Source of the DNA: Mugil cephalus
Lineage: Eukaryota > Chordata > Actinopteri > Mugiliformes > Mugilidae
Assembly: GCF_022458985.1 (NCBI RefSeq)
Contig: NC_061777.1
Span: 14,659,668 to 14,723,667, forward strand
Length of the DNA: 64,000 nt
Direction of reading: 5' to 3'
Of this stretch, positions 1-13,000 are shown piece after piece. The notes under the pieces were generated by a model that saw only the letters and a list, made by a program, of their open reading frames with translations, searched no databases and was not told the DNA's origin. The stretch's first letter is position 1. Each line of letters opens with the position of its first letter. The position numbers and the translations under genes were made by a program.

Positions 1-1032
1 TTCCCAGCAGAACACTGTATTGTCACAAGATGTTTAGTGTTATTGCCTCTCCTGTCAGTGGTCATAATGTTGTGGCTGATCAGTGCGCATCTCACTTTGT
101 TGACACCTTTAAAAATTTTAGCAGAGATTTTAGTGGAGCTCAAAAATGACGAGTAAAACCAACATTCATACATCTTCAGATTTATTCTTTTCTTTTTTTT
201 TTAAATAAACATTTAAAAGTCAATAATTCACAAAAATATCTGGAAGAAAATATTAAGCAAAGATAGAGCACATACTCAAAAGTGTAAATTCTTTAAATAA
301 CTTATGCACTAAGTGATGCAAAAGTGAGGAGATGACCCCGGTTTTTTATCCCAATCCATCAGGCAGACGCCGACATAAAATGACACCAGTCAATGAGGAA
401 GAACGTGGCACTACTGCTAGAACGATAAAGCAATATTCAGAGCCTGGAACCTTAAAGTCGCTTAAATTATGACTAATTTAAACTCTTCATAAAAAAAAAA
501 AAAGGTGGTCTGTTTTTAGTGGAGCTTAGAAACCTAAAGATGCCATTTAACGCAGCTGCAGTAGAAACGACGTGTCCCACATTAAAGTCACTACTGACCT
601 ATAAAAATAGAAAAAAGGCTTTGATTTTACAGGTTGGTCCGGACAGGCGGTAAATATAACTGTACATGTATGGCTCCGGCAGCGTGGGTGCGGTAAATAT
701 GGCTGAGATGAATCTCTCAAACATAAACGCTGCTTCCATTTAACTGACTTTACACGTGACAAGGTTACTAATATCATTTTGTGTCACCTCGTACCTTTCA
801 AATAAACATACTGCTAGGTGGACTGGAAAAGGATGGTCCATGTAGCAGCAATAACAGTGGCCATTATTATCCTGCTTCAGTGCAACATCTGAGTTTAGGA
901 CTCTGGTGTCGCTCCACATATGTTGGAGCATTCAGTCCCACAGTCTTTCTCTTTTAGCGCATCCCCAAAGATCCCACATTGTTCCTGGTGACAGGCCCAC
1001 ACTGAGGTAGAAGAAGCCATTGGAGCCACCTC
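1..1032 (-). other. tent2: tent2 3' UTR and flank
   Basis: This non-coding stretch lies downstream of the tent2 stop codon (tent2 is on the minus strand). It is AT-rich with several homopolymer runs. A minus-strand AATAAA (read as TTTATT on the plus strand) at 181-186 is the best poly(A) signal I see, which would give a 3' UTR of roughly 850-900 nt. No other gene or repeat family is recognised here. The UTR call is inferred from position; no transcript evidence is available. Confidence 0.5.
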
Positions 1033-4000
1033 TTATCTCCTGGACGACTCTTTATTAATGATGGATCTGACTGGGAGGATCGAGTTCAGGTCCTTCCTCT
1101 GCTGCAATATCCGATACGACTGCGCACACACAGATGTGGGAAACAAGAGCAACTGTGAATAACCTGCAGCCGCTTGAAAGACGAGAGAAATGTGAACATA
1201 TGAACCTATGTGTGTCTCACCTTAGCAAACTCAGCTTTAATGGCGTCGAACTTGATCTTCTCGTGGACCGCCCTCGCTACGTTATTTCTTTCGAATGGCT
1301 CTGAAACACAGGGAAGCACCGTTTCATCACCGTGAACGCTTCTCATGCTGAAGTGATGGCGGCCACGGCACACAGAGGAAATGTTTACCTTCCACACATA
1401 TGAATTTGTTTCTCCACTCTAGAGAATTGGTCTTGGGCAAAGCTTTGGCCTCTCGAACAGAGATCACCTGTTTATCCCACCTGAAGGTCACAGAGAAAAC
1501 AACAGAAGTGGAAAAGATTTAGTGCTTATGAAGGAACACGAGCATCAAAGAACTATGACGTCACTTGTCTCCGGACCAAAAAGCTGAACTTGAACACATC
1601 TCAAAGGCTACAGTCAGACAATGAGGAGCTACTACCCAGAGGAACGTCTCTCCTGAATGGTGCCATCACTTGGTGACTACGTGTCCTTGTGGAAATATTT
1701 CTGCATTTAAACGTTCAGATTTGAAGACAGAAAATTAAAAAAAGACTTCTCGGTGCCACTTCCAACATTTTGTTTACACTCATTTCTATTTTTCATCCCA
1801 TGCGGTGGTTTTCTGAGCTACGAGTAAATCAAAGTGATCTTTGGGACTCGTTGTGACGCAGCTGAAAAACACAACTGACAATTTTGCAGGACACGCCACC
1901 ATAACTACGGTCACAGATGCTCACCAATGGCGAAAACACTGGAAAACGGTCGACTGTCGGCCCAGAGAGACTCAAGTGTTTAATAGTCTGGAATAAAACA
2001 CCTAATTATGTACACTACAGGCCAAAAGTGTGGAAGCAACTTCGAGTTTCTGTTCACAAAGCCTTTCTTAAAAAACAGCATGAGTTCCATGTATTTTGGG
2101 ATGTATTTACTGCATGATCAGACTTTGCTTTTATCAGTTTACCTTCAGGTGTATATTGAACATTTCTGAATAAATGTCAGCAAAGGAAAGGAAGGGCTTA
2201 GATTCAGGATCGAGAAGATTTGCAAGAGTCACAACTTTAGTGCAAAAGGAAAAAAACTAACCACAGTTTGCATTATTCAGTTTAACTCTTCGGGGTTTTT
2301 TAAAGTCTGGATACAAATATCTCTTGTGGAACAAATGCCATGTTGTTGTTAAAGCCAGAGGAGGTTACTTTGAAGAAAGAAAAACTCAAATAGCTGGTAA
2401 TTATAGTAAAAATGTCTTCTGATAAGCTACTCTTTATATAATAATCATATTTATTTAATCCAAATTCTTGGCCTGTACTGTAAATATATGCTTTATAACT
2501 CGGGCTTTATAAATTGTGAGAAGCTGCGCGAATCATTTTCAGTTCGTTTCAGCTACCAGCTGATTTTGGTTAATAATATATAAATTGATTAGTGATTTCC
2601 GCCTTTACATGTCCAAATATGTTGCATTTGACAAGTTCAGATGCAGTAAAACACATGTAGTTTACTACTGGAACTATACTGGAACAATGTACAACTGTGC
2701 TTGTGAGTTTTTTCAGTGACGCCGTGGCAATGTTAACACACATACAGCAAACACAGGGATCATGGTATGTCATGCTAATGCTAGTGTAAGACCAAAGGTC
2801 CCACCTGCTCCTGTCCTTCACCCTGGAAACATGAAACCAGAGAGGAGGATGCAGGACAGAGGAAGAAGAAGAGAGACTAGAGAGGGACTGGAGAGGGAGA
2901 AGACGCTGGCAGGAAGAGCAGGGGATGAGGAAGGAAAAGCAAAGGAAAGAACCACAAATGCATCTGAAACACTCGACTCAATCGCGTGGTGCCTTTGGGA
3001 AGTACCTGAACTCTGTGGCGTAGTATCTGAGAAAGCCCAAAAACAGCTCCCCCAGAGAAGACCGGTTTCTTGAGATGTAGGGAGGGATGTGTTTGGGTCC
3101 CTCTGGAACCATGTCTATGTCCATGAGGGGACTAAAACACTCCTAAAAAGACCAAGACAAGACAAGAGGTCAAATACTGTTAACTTATTTAATCCCAAAA
3201 ATACAAAGTTTTCATCTGACTTTTTGAATATGCTCAATACTTGAATCCAAAAGAACCCAAAGTAGGTTGTTGGTTTACATAAAGAACTATTATTAAAGAA
3301 AAAACTAGCAATTGTGCTAGTTGGGATGATGGTGGCTGCTGAAATTCAGCTGCTGTGACTGTAATAACTCTAGGAGAGAAACTAAAAACATAAGATGTAA
3401 GTGAGTCCAACGACCATGAGGACACTTACAGGGTAGTCCCTTTGCAGAGAAGGGAGGACTGGTTCATGAAGAGCTATAAAGAGAAACGAAACATCACATA
3501 GTCTGATGTTAAGTCAAAGAAACAAACAGGCATGAGAATGAACGCTTTGTGTGTGACTGTACTGACTCTGGAGGTAGTGCAGGACCATCAGCACCAGCGT
3601 GTAGCTGCTCAGCGTTCCCTTGCTGGCATCATTGATTTGATTGTGCCGTGCCCATTTCTTGACGACAAGGATCATGGGTCTTATCCTGAGATCGGCTGAG
3701 AGAGACAACGCAAACCACAGCACGTCAAAGCAAATAACTGCTCACCACGCAGAGGCGACTTAAAAATAGACAGAGGAAGTTTGAAAAGCCGCCACAATAA
3801 GAGTCAAGGTTTTCTGACTATCTTACCCACCATGGGCGTAACTCTTAAGAAGGAATGTGTTCCTGATGCCCACCGTGTTGTTAATATTCAGGTCAAACTC
3901 CAGGTCGCTGAAAAACGGGGGTGAGTAGAGAGTCATATTTACAGTTTTCTGATGAAATGATTAAGACAAGATTCTACAGCTGTTTTTCTCTCACCTTCCT

Positions 4001-7000
4001 TTCTGTCTGAACCTGAGGATGGGGACTTTGGCTCTGATCAGCTGAGTCCTGTCCACATATGCTGGAAATCAAAACAACCATCATGAGACTCGCTGGTTTT
4101 GTTTCAGTTTCCGTAAACCAAAACCTATTTTTACAGAGTAAATGACTCCATCTAGTGGACTATTACAGGAGTGTAACGTCAAGCTTTGAAAGCCCTAAAA
4201 TGAGTCACTATTTTGAATACAGCTACTGTACGAGGCAATAGAGTAAGTATAGTGACTGATAAGTAAGAGGGTTAGGTATTACTTAGTGAGATTAAATATA
4301 TTAAAAATGGCTCTGTCAGAGGTGGACAAAAAGTTATTAGAAACAATTTGATGTTTTTATACTTTATTACTCACAGAGTGATCTGAACAATCTTTGGAGA
4401 TGAAAGAGTGTGCTAATGGGATCAGGTCTTTTCTGAAACAAATGACAGGAACCCGCACAGGTATTCAAGAGGAAGTGGACATCTGCGCATTTTAGATACT
4501 AACATCTGGATTAATATGTCGTAGATACTTACATTCCCTTTGATGACCAGACACAGATCAGCATCGCTGCTCCGGCAACCCAACCCATTCATAGACGAGC
4601 CGGTCAAATAAAGCCGCGCCGCTGCGAGAAAACACGCTCGGAGAGTAAGAATCGCAGCGGGAAATTCCGAACGGACTGCGACTACATGCTTCAGACATAC
4701 CCGCAAAGAGGCGTTGTATGTCTTGTTGCAGCTGAGTTCGGCAAATCTCCTTCCGCTCCAAGTCTGAAGTCTGTTGCTGGCACGCCTCGAACAGCTCCAA
4801 CATCTGAACGCTCAGCTGAGGGCACACATGCAACACTGATGAACACAAACTCATCTGCAGGTAGATGTGCTCAGGGTTGATGTAAAGTGCCGTGCAAAAG
4901 TTTTAGGCAGGTGAGGGGAAAAAATGCTGTAAACTAAGAATGCTTTCGAAAATGGAAGTGTTGATAGTTTATTTTCATCAGTTAACAAAATGCAGTCAAT
5001 GAAATCCAAGTCAAATCAATGTTTGGTGTGACTCTTTACCTTCAAGACATCATTGATTCTTCTAGGTACACTTACTCACAGCTTTTGAAGGAACTTGGCT
5101 GGCAGGTCGTCCCAAACATCTTGGAGATTTAACCCCAGATTTCATATTTGGACTCACCAGTCCAGGGGACCCGCTGCACAAAGTTTCTATGTTTCTATGA
5201 GCCTCAATGTTGCTGTTGTTTCTTTGTGCTTTTTCAAAAGAGCTTGAACAGCACATCTTGAAACACCAGTCTGCTTTGAAATATTTGTCTGGGGGAGACC
5301 TTGCTGACGCAGTATAACTGCTTTGTGAAACTGCCTTCCACAACCTCACCTTGGTAGCAGAGTTTGACCGTTCCTCACCCAGTTTTACGTCTCCTACACA
5401 GTTTCTGTTTCAGTTAATGCTGCGTTTCAACCTAAATACTGTTCACTCACTTTACATTTTGTAATACGACAAAAATAAACAATCATTATTTATATCTTTG
5501 AAAGCCTTCTTAGTTTACAGCATTTTTTCCACACCTGCCTAAAACTTCTGCACAGTGCTGTATGACAACCCCATTAAATCCGGCTGAACTTACCTTATCC
5601 TTAGCGTAGGCCTGAAGGCTGTTGGAGCTTTCTGGGGCAGTGGGGACAGGGTGGTGATGGAAGTGTGGACTTGGATAAGTGTGATCAATACCATCGGAAG
5701 GTGGTCTCGAGGTCTCTGCCACCGCTCGGTCAGGACGAAGAGGAGGATGAGGAGGATGATGAGGAGGTGGAGGCGCCCGAATTGAAGGCGTGTGGTGAGA
5801 GGAGTCGATGCGTTGCCGCTTCACAACATGAGGACTGTATTCGATGTTCTGCCTCCTGGAAGCAGCATAATCATAAGGAAACAGGTGATAAGATAAGACA
5901 AGTGTTCATAACAGAGAATGAGACGGTAATAACGGTAGTAAAAAAAAGAACGTACTTGCGGCCATTGGTCATAGGTGGCATGTGCGGAGGGGGAACTGGA
6001 GAGGTGGATGGAGGGGGTTTCCACTCATATGGAGGCAGCCTTTTCGGTCCAGGGATAGGTCCAGGGATAGGGAAGCTTAACAGAATACATATGCACATTA
6101 TTACAGAACAAAACACAAAATTGTCCTACAAGTACTGATGGGACATGCTGCGCCAAGGCTTCAGAGCATGAGTCGAGAAATCCAGGAAGTCTTTTATGAA
6201 GCGCGTATTGAGGCTTGCTTCATTACGGATGCATGAACGATGACGTCTGAAGCTTAGCTGGTTCACAGAGTGGTTTGAATCTTGGTGTGATTTATGAACA
6301 GAAATAAAGCGCAATGGATCACTGCAAAAGAGTTGGAGTTGGAGGATTGCTAAAAGGAGAAGAGTTTGCCCTGTGTGGCACCTAGTGATGGCTAATCGAG
6401 GCTTTATTGAAACTTAAAAGATGTTGAGAGGTTACATTAATCTCATTTCACTGATCCTAAAAATCAGCTTTGAAAGTGAATAGAGTCCCAGCAACGTTTT
6501 TGCCAGTCTGTGATTTCCGTGATGCACCGCATGTTCCAATCACAACACCTGAGGTTTGTGTTACACCGCTAACATCATCTATTTTCACTTGCTCTGTGGA
6601 TCATGGCTTAGAAGTGTTACAGGATCTTTAGCGCTGAATGCAACACTGTCAAACCAAACCTGTGTCGACTCAGTCTCCGTTTGCTTTCCGACACAACCAA
6701 ACCAGCGACAGTGTTTTTATACTGAATGAAGCAATAAAGTGGTTCATAATATACACAGGGGTTCGAAGCAACTGCTTCATGAGCATGATATTAATAAACC
6801 TAAATTACCACATATCAATCAAAGACAGATTATACTACAGATTAAATGAAGGTGTTTTTATTTCTATTCTTGTCTGGGATTATTTCCATGTTGACACTGC
6901 GGCAAGACAGAGATCACAAATGGTTCAAATGACAATAAAGGTTTTGACCAGCAGGGGGTTTGTGTGCAGATGAAACCTTGAGAAATTACCCTTTTTTTTT

Positions 7001-7648
7001 TCTTTTTTCTTTTTTTTTTAAACCACCTGAGTGTAAAGCATCAAGGCTTCATTGGGCTTCATCTGGCCATCACTACCAGCAGGTAGCCATTGGAATATGT
7101 TCCTTCATTTCCGTGTGCTCATTGTCACTTGTGTCCGGCCTCCTCACTCACGTAGCTACTTCTACTTTCTCTTTACGACTGAGCTCTATCCTCAGTAAAA
7201 GGTGACAAAGCGTAGAGTCCTCTTTAAGTTCAACAAAATTAGTGCTACAACAAACAACTATTTGCACCCTTGATTCACCCACAGTTAACTACTTCCTTTA
7301 ATTTCCCACAGACCAGGGCGACCAATAAAATCTAGATACATTCAGCCTACAGTAGTATAGTTAATTTTAAACTGATGATCAATTATTCAAGCAATTGTTT
7401 CACCTCTATTCCAAATACATCCACGTCTAAAACGAGCTGTCAGTGAATTGACATCAATGTTATGAAGATTTAGTCAAGTTTTACTCTGCTGCTGATGCCT
7501 AACACGCCTCTGCAGGACGACACGCTCACCTGTTGACATCTGCCCGGCTTTGATGGTTGTAATCGTAATATTTGGGCACAGAGGGTGGCGGGTACAGGCC
7601 GTGGCTGAAGGCTGCCCGCCCCCTCGGTTCAGCGCTGCGGGGAAACAT
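1033..7648 (-). CDS. tent2: Poly(A) RNA polymerase GLD2 (TENT2/PAPD4)
   Basis: Non-canonical cytoplasmic poly(A) polymerase that adds 3' adenosines to mRNAs and some microRNAs. Coding exons in transcript order: 7530-7648, 5956-6075, 5594-5855, 4701-4815, 4533-4621, 4375-4432, 3995-4061, 3831-3907, 3567-3695, 3430-3473, 3006-3142, 1389-1480, 1221-1300, 1033-1119. Phases all join, giving 1,476 nt and 491 aa (human 484). The N-terminus (about 1-165) is proline-rich and low in complexity. The nucleotidyltransferase core carries GSSMNGLGCRSSDADLCLV, with the DxD metal-binding pair, and DLEFDLN, with the third Asp. The PAP-associated part includes KKWARHNQINDASKGTLSS. The C-terminal RKDLNSILP matches the human end. 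The start at 7646-7648 (MFPRS) matches human MFPNS. No breaks were seen. A Tc1-like remnant lies in the intron between exons 3 and 4. It is divergent from homer1. Confidence 0.96.
4885..5560. mobile_element. Degenerate Tc1/mariner-like DNA transposon
   Basis: About 676 bp in a tent2 intron, flanked by TA on both sides (4883-4884 and 5561-5562). The ends are inverted repeats sharing the core GCAAAAGTTTTAGGCAGGTG on the left; the right end reads as its complement with a few changes. The inverted repeats run on into an AAATGCTGTAAACTAAGAA-type stretch. It is too short for a full Tc1 (about 1.6 kb) and has no long transposase frame. The interior may be internally deleted or non-autonomous. The TA target duplication and end motif are typical of fish Tc1-like families. 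Confidence 0.8.
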
Positions 7649-9100
7649 GTTGCGATTCTTCAGGGAGCTCCAGCATCAACTTCGCGAGAGAGAGAGAGAG
7701 AAAACGAAAGTAGAGCCAACGGGAGGCACAATGGGGGATCGGGAGTGTGACACAATTACTGTGATAACAAGAATCACAACACCGCAAGAAGTTACTTGGG
7801 AAATCGAAACTTACCGGTGATCAGGCTATGTGGCAAGCTAACAGTCGTCAGCTGGCGTATGGCGGTCTATGAGCTAACTCATTTAAACAACATTCGCAAA
7901 ACAAAACAAAATGCGTTTCTATGGGCGTCGATCTGAGAGGCGCGCCTACGGAGACGGTTCTCAAACGCCTATACAACATGCGACACTTACCAAATGCATG
8001 TCACATGTAAACAAATTTCAGGATGCTAATTCTCTCTTACTTCCGCGTTGACGTCGTGGAACGTCATTTAAAGGGGACGTGTCCTTGCGCCGCTGTTTAA
8101 AGGGAACATCCGTATTGAACTAATAAAACAGGTAAGATATCAATAAAAAAAACAATAGCCCACCTGACAGTGAAATCAGTTAAATATATAATTATATGAC
8201 TGTCTGAATCTACACTTTGGCGTATCTTTAATATCTTTACTGTGAAGCTATATCCAAATCAGATTTATTTGAATGTGGGAATCTGATAAAGTCACCATGT
8301 CTGCTGTCACACGTAGGGCCTATTATTCATTGTCTGTTGAGAAGCTTCAGGCTTTGACTCTCACTTCAGTCTCCTCTGATGTGAAGGGGAAAGACTGAAT
8401 CGTTGAACACTTTTACACACGTTTGAATGTTGTACACACGTCACAGACTACGGGGTTTTTCAGTTCACTATGTGCCCCCAGGTCAGTAATTAACCCCAAT
8501 TGATAAGAAAACAATAGAATTAACAATCATTACTGTGAACAGGCAGTGAATCTATAATAAATGGGAGAGTGACTCTGTGACTGTATTGACATTTGTGTTA
8601 CTGGGGTGGCTCTATGAGTTCTGTGTTACACAGTGAGCTTACATGTGTGACCCAACATGAATAATTCATTGTTTCCTCATGGAATGGCATTTCACCCGCC
8701 TGGCTGTGTGTTAACATCCTTGTTCTTGTGTCCACTGCCTAAATGGATGTATTTTTCAAGCAAAGCTCAGTATGCCTTCCTGTAATCACCTTTACTGACT
8801 GGATGGACTATTCACGAGGCGTAAAAACTGCAACTGTAGGTGAAAGACTTCGGGGAAAGGTACAAAGAACACTTTGTCTATTTGGAAGTTTCCAAAGATT
8901 TCCTAGCAGACAATAAACCAAACAAGTCACGCAGAACAGAGTTATTGGGTTGTTTATTAGTCATTTGTGTCGTGTCAAACAAAGCAGGGACCTACACACT
9001 GGTCATAATAACAGCCCTCGCCTCTGGCTGCGAGCTGTTGTTTTGAGAAAGCTAAGGGAAGAAATCACGCCTTGCAGTTTCGAAATAATGAACTTCTTCT
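7649..9100. other. tent2-homer1 divergent intergenic region
   Basis: No gene is seen. The part next to tent2 (to about 8,100) is CpG-richer and is the likely tent2 5' UTR and promoter. It includes a GA run near 7,686-7,702 and a TGACGTCG CRE-like site near 8,050. From about 8,100 to 9,060 the sequence is AT-rich single-copy DNA with only short chance reading frames. The homer1 promoter features begin around 9,120. Confidence 0.5.
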
Positions 9101-9154
9101 TCTTCTAAAAAAAAAAAAATAGCATCAAATAACGTCGGTCCCATGGGCGCGGAG

Positions 9155-9187
9155 TGACGTCACTGCGGAGGACGGGGTCGTGACGTA
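9155..9187 (+). promoter_or_regulatory. homer1: homer1 promoter CRE sites
   Basis: A perfect palindromic cAMP response element, TGACGTCA, lies at 9155-9162. A second half-type site, TGACGTA, lies at 9181-9187. Both sit in a GC-rich stretch about 0.9 kb upstream of the homer1 start codon. Mammalian Homer1 is an activity-induced gene whose promoter carries CRE-type elements, so the position fits. The transcription start cannot be seen directly. Confidence 0.55.
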
Positions 9188-9533
9188 GGCAGCTCAATGC
9201 CGACATGAAGTGAGTAGGAGGGAAGCGGGTGCATCAGCCAGATGTGGAGCGGTTTTAGGGGGCGGGGTGCAGGAAAAGGAGGTCTGTCGATGGATAGGCT
9301 TGGATCGATACATCCCATATGTAGTCTGCACAGCACGCAGGGTATTTTAGTCAATGCAAACGACTCCACGTGTGAATGTTGATAAGGGGTGGCAGGAATT
9401 TGTCACGCGATTCAGTGAAAGAAAAAGGCGTGAATTCACGTCGCAGGAGGAAGAGATTACTTTATTAGGAAATGCACTGCTAATAGAGAGTGTGTGGAAT
9501 AGCTGTAGATGGGCGAGAGAGAGGGGGAGTAGC

Positions 9534-9534
<1 letters not shown>

Positions 9535-9568
<34 letters not shown>

Positions 9569-9579
9569 AGAGAGAGAGA
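9535..9579. repeat. (GA)n microsatellite in homer1 5' leader region
   Basis: A nearly pure GA tract, broken by two GGG steps, lies between the CRE sites and the homer1 start codon. It probably falls inside the promoter or 5' UTR. The purine tract makes several overlapping Glu-Arg or Arg-Glu reading frames, which I treat as noise. Confidence 0.9.
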
Positions 9580-10054
9580 CGGGTGGACGGGGTGATGCTG
9601 CGCCTTATCTACTGGCTAAATGAGGGTTGTCTTTCCCAGTTCAGGCAGCAGGGCTTCTCCACCATTCCAGCGAGGATCTGTAATTTACACGACAACAGCA
9701 GGGCGCCCCTCGGATCTCCATTGGACTGTGCGCCGGTTCTTCTCCCACAGCGCTGCTCCTGCTCCTGCCGCCGCTGATCCATCACCGAGCGCTCCACGCC
9801 AAAGGGAGGACAAGATCTCATTTCCGGGCCATGTGCAGAACGACATGTATGTGTGAATTCATGCGGTGACAGCAGGAGGGGAATGGAGCGGTTGTCATCA
9901 AATTCCTGCAGACGCACCGACGGTGAGACCGTGGAGGCTGTTGTGTAGAGAGAAGACCTTCATGCGCAGCAGCCAATCCTAGAGATTCGTTTTTATTGCC
10001 AGCGAAAAAAAAGGGATCAGTGGTCAGGTGTCGCCTTTCCTTTCAACCACAACA

Positions 10055-13000
10055 ATGGGGTAAGTGCGGTTATTATCCCGCTGAGCTCACTGAGTTTCCT
10101 TTCCCTCCTTTTTGTATTCATATCAGCTGCGGTTGCCTGTCGTGGTAGCTATAAACTCCCCTGGCATGGAAACCACACCAGGCATAACACAAATAATGAC
10201 CTCTGCGTATTTTTTTTTTTAATTTTTTGTTTTACTAATCAGTCTTACATGACGTCCAACAAATTTACAGCGTTGCTGTATGTTCGAGGGATGATGTTCT
10301 CACGGCCTTGGTGTGCTCCACACAACAATTTTGAAATGAAACAAGTTATTAATTCACTGGCAAATGAGGTGTGTTTGGATAAAAAGAAAGAAAGAAAGAA
10401 ATGCACTTGATGGCCAGCTTACTTGGTACAGAAGTTACCTCCATCATCAAACTTTTAGGAGCAAAATAGTTCATCTGCAGTGTTTCTCAAAATGAAACCG
10501 TAGGCCTTGTGATGGTCACTGAGGGCACTCACCAAAAAGCAAACTTTATTCCCCCCCCTAATTCTTTTATTTCCACCAATGGCGCTGTGTTTTTTCCCCC
10601 CACCAAAGTCACACCATTTAATCTCCAACTGCATTATAGACAGTTATGTAATTCCTAGAGAAGGCATGTGCAGCAGCAGCAGCATTTGTTCTTAAATACT
10701 CCCAAACAGAGACAGTGGCCTGATCAACTGTACATCTTGTTCCTGTGTCCTGCTCCGGAGAGTGGCTGGGGGCAGTATAATGTCAAAAGCATGGGGAATG
10801 TCAATTGCTACGATTCTGCAATGATCTCCAGTGACAGAGAGCGGCTCTCTGTCTCTATGGCAGCACGGAGACCACATCCCAGCACCAGGCGCCCGTCACT
10901 GAAATAGCCGCCTACTGCACACGCAGCACTGCTCATTTGCATGTCCCCTAACCCAGAGCTCAGCCGTCCGTTTCCCCCCACCAAAGCCCTGCCGTTCATT
11001 TACGGCTGTCTCCCGCAGTTCATTGTGATTAATTGCGCGGCGGGAGGTTAACAGTATGGCACAGACGTGGTGCGATTTCAAGGCATCGGCCGAAACTCCT
11101 GCATTAAGTATTTACAATACACTGGAGGCTTCCCAGTCGCCCACTCTGCCCTCCTACAGTGTGGGCAGCACATCACTCAGCTCTGTCCCTCTCAGCTTCA
11201 GCTCTCCATGCTCTGCCATATACTGGTGACTAAGTTACTGTTATGCAACTAGTGAGTCAATTGATCCACAGAAAAATAAATTGTAAACTGTGATTCAAAG
11301 CACCACGCCGCTTATAGTTTGTCTATTTAAGTCTGAATGTGTGCAGGTAGAGATGAGATGAAAGCAGTGGAGGTGCAGAGCCTTGTCTGGCTGCCTGTCT
11401 GGCAGTAATGGCACAGACGGAGTCATATTTCACTTCCGGCCTCATGGCTCAGTACCAAGCCTCTCGCAGCTTTAATGGTAATGGCCCAGAAGAGAACATA
11501 AGAGCTGGAGATGCCTATCAACACTTCCTTTTGCAAATACAATCAATGCTCAGACAGACTCGGCCGCTCTCCGTCTTTGTGTTTGCATGTGCGTTAGTGA
11601 TAGTGTGTGTGTGTTTACCAGCGCATCTTAGGTCACCCAACCACTCCCAGTAGAAGGAGCAGCAGGGAGCTGTCTCATTAATGACCTCTGTCTACTTTAA
11701 ATAAACTCTACTTGACCTCAAGGTCTACTTAGTTGAATTAATAATCTCTGAAAATGAGGACAGCTCCTCTAGAGAGGGATGGGAGAGAGGTAGCGAGGGA
11801 AAGGGAGATCTCACGAGAGGGACTGTTTGGTTCTGTTTGCAGAGAAAGGGGCAGCTGCATAGTTAAAGGGGACACGCTGAAGTAGAAAATGTAATGCAGG
11901 CATTTATTGTATAAAGTGACTCATTTGCGTGGAGCCGTTTGTTAACACTCTGCGACTCGAAGCTGTGTTCGCATCTGTGCATCAAACCCCTGAAGGGGAG
12001 CTGAAGGCAGCACCTTCTGACAATCACAGAGATGCAGATGTGCGCTTGAGCGCCGTCCACAGATCTTATAGTATACGTGCGGAGCAAAAGGACACCTTTT
12101 ACACACTGTGGTTTTTGAAACTACAGATAATACGTTCCACAAAGCATCAATTATATGGACAATTTGTCTGAAAGTACATCCCCAACATAAACAGTTCACA
12201 ATGATAAATGTGGATCATTATTTCTAGCAAGAGATGTTTTTATTCACCTTCGTTGTTGTTGTGTGGAGGCAGTGGCTTTTTTTTTGTTTGTCTTTTCTGG
12301 CCCTTTAATTTACAACACCAGAGAAATGTCAGTCTGTTTGAGTCGTCCTGTATTACTTCGCAAAGATAACCACTATCCTCAAATGACAGCCTGTGTGAAA
12401 TTAATGCTAAAAAAACTGAATCGTTGTAGAAGCTTATACCGTATATCCATTTAAAATTTAATTAGAAAAATGAAACCGTTTAAAATCAGTCAATTATTTT
12501 AAAAAGTGGGAAAAAATAACTTTCTATGTGCCTTTAGCTAAAACGTCTCGTACACCATCTATCCATCATCACCACCGTCCTCCTCCCACGGAAGTCAGCA
12601 AAGTGTCTCAAGCACACAACCTACTCATGTAGCTGTCTGACGTTCAGAGTTGAGCGGCGCGCAGCCGTAACTCACGTAATTGTTTACACCACGGTGCGCG
12701 GCAGTTTGGAGCGTCCCACTCCCTCCACCGTCTTCTCCTCCTTCTTCTCCCAGTAGATTGGTGGATTCATCAGTGCCTTCTCCCACATTCATCACCTCCT
12801 CCACTTCTTCCCTCATCCCTCCCTTCTCCTCTCACTTCATCACTCCCTCCCTCTGTCATTCTGCCGGCCTCCTCTCTCCGTCTCTCGTGTTGTCACATTC
12901 GACTTCCATCACCTGCCCTCGTGTCACACGGCGCCTCTGCGCGCTAAACGCCTCGTCCTCCGGGTTTTTTTTGTAGTTTGTAGAAATCCCCCCCCCCGCT

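Noticed and set aside
9535-9600. Glu/Arg-rich frames over the GA repeat
   Set aside because: They are produced by the microsatellite in every frame.
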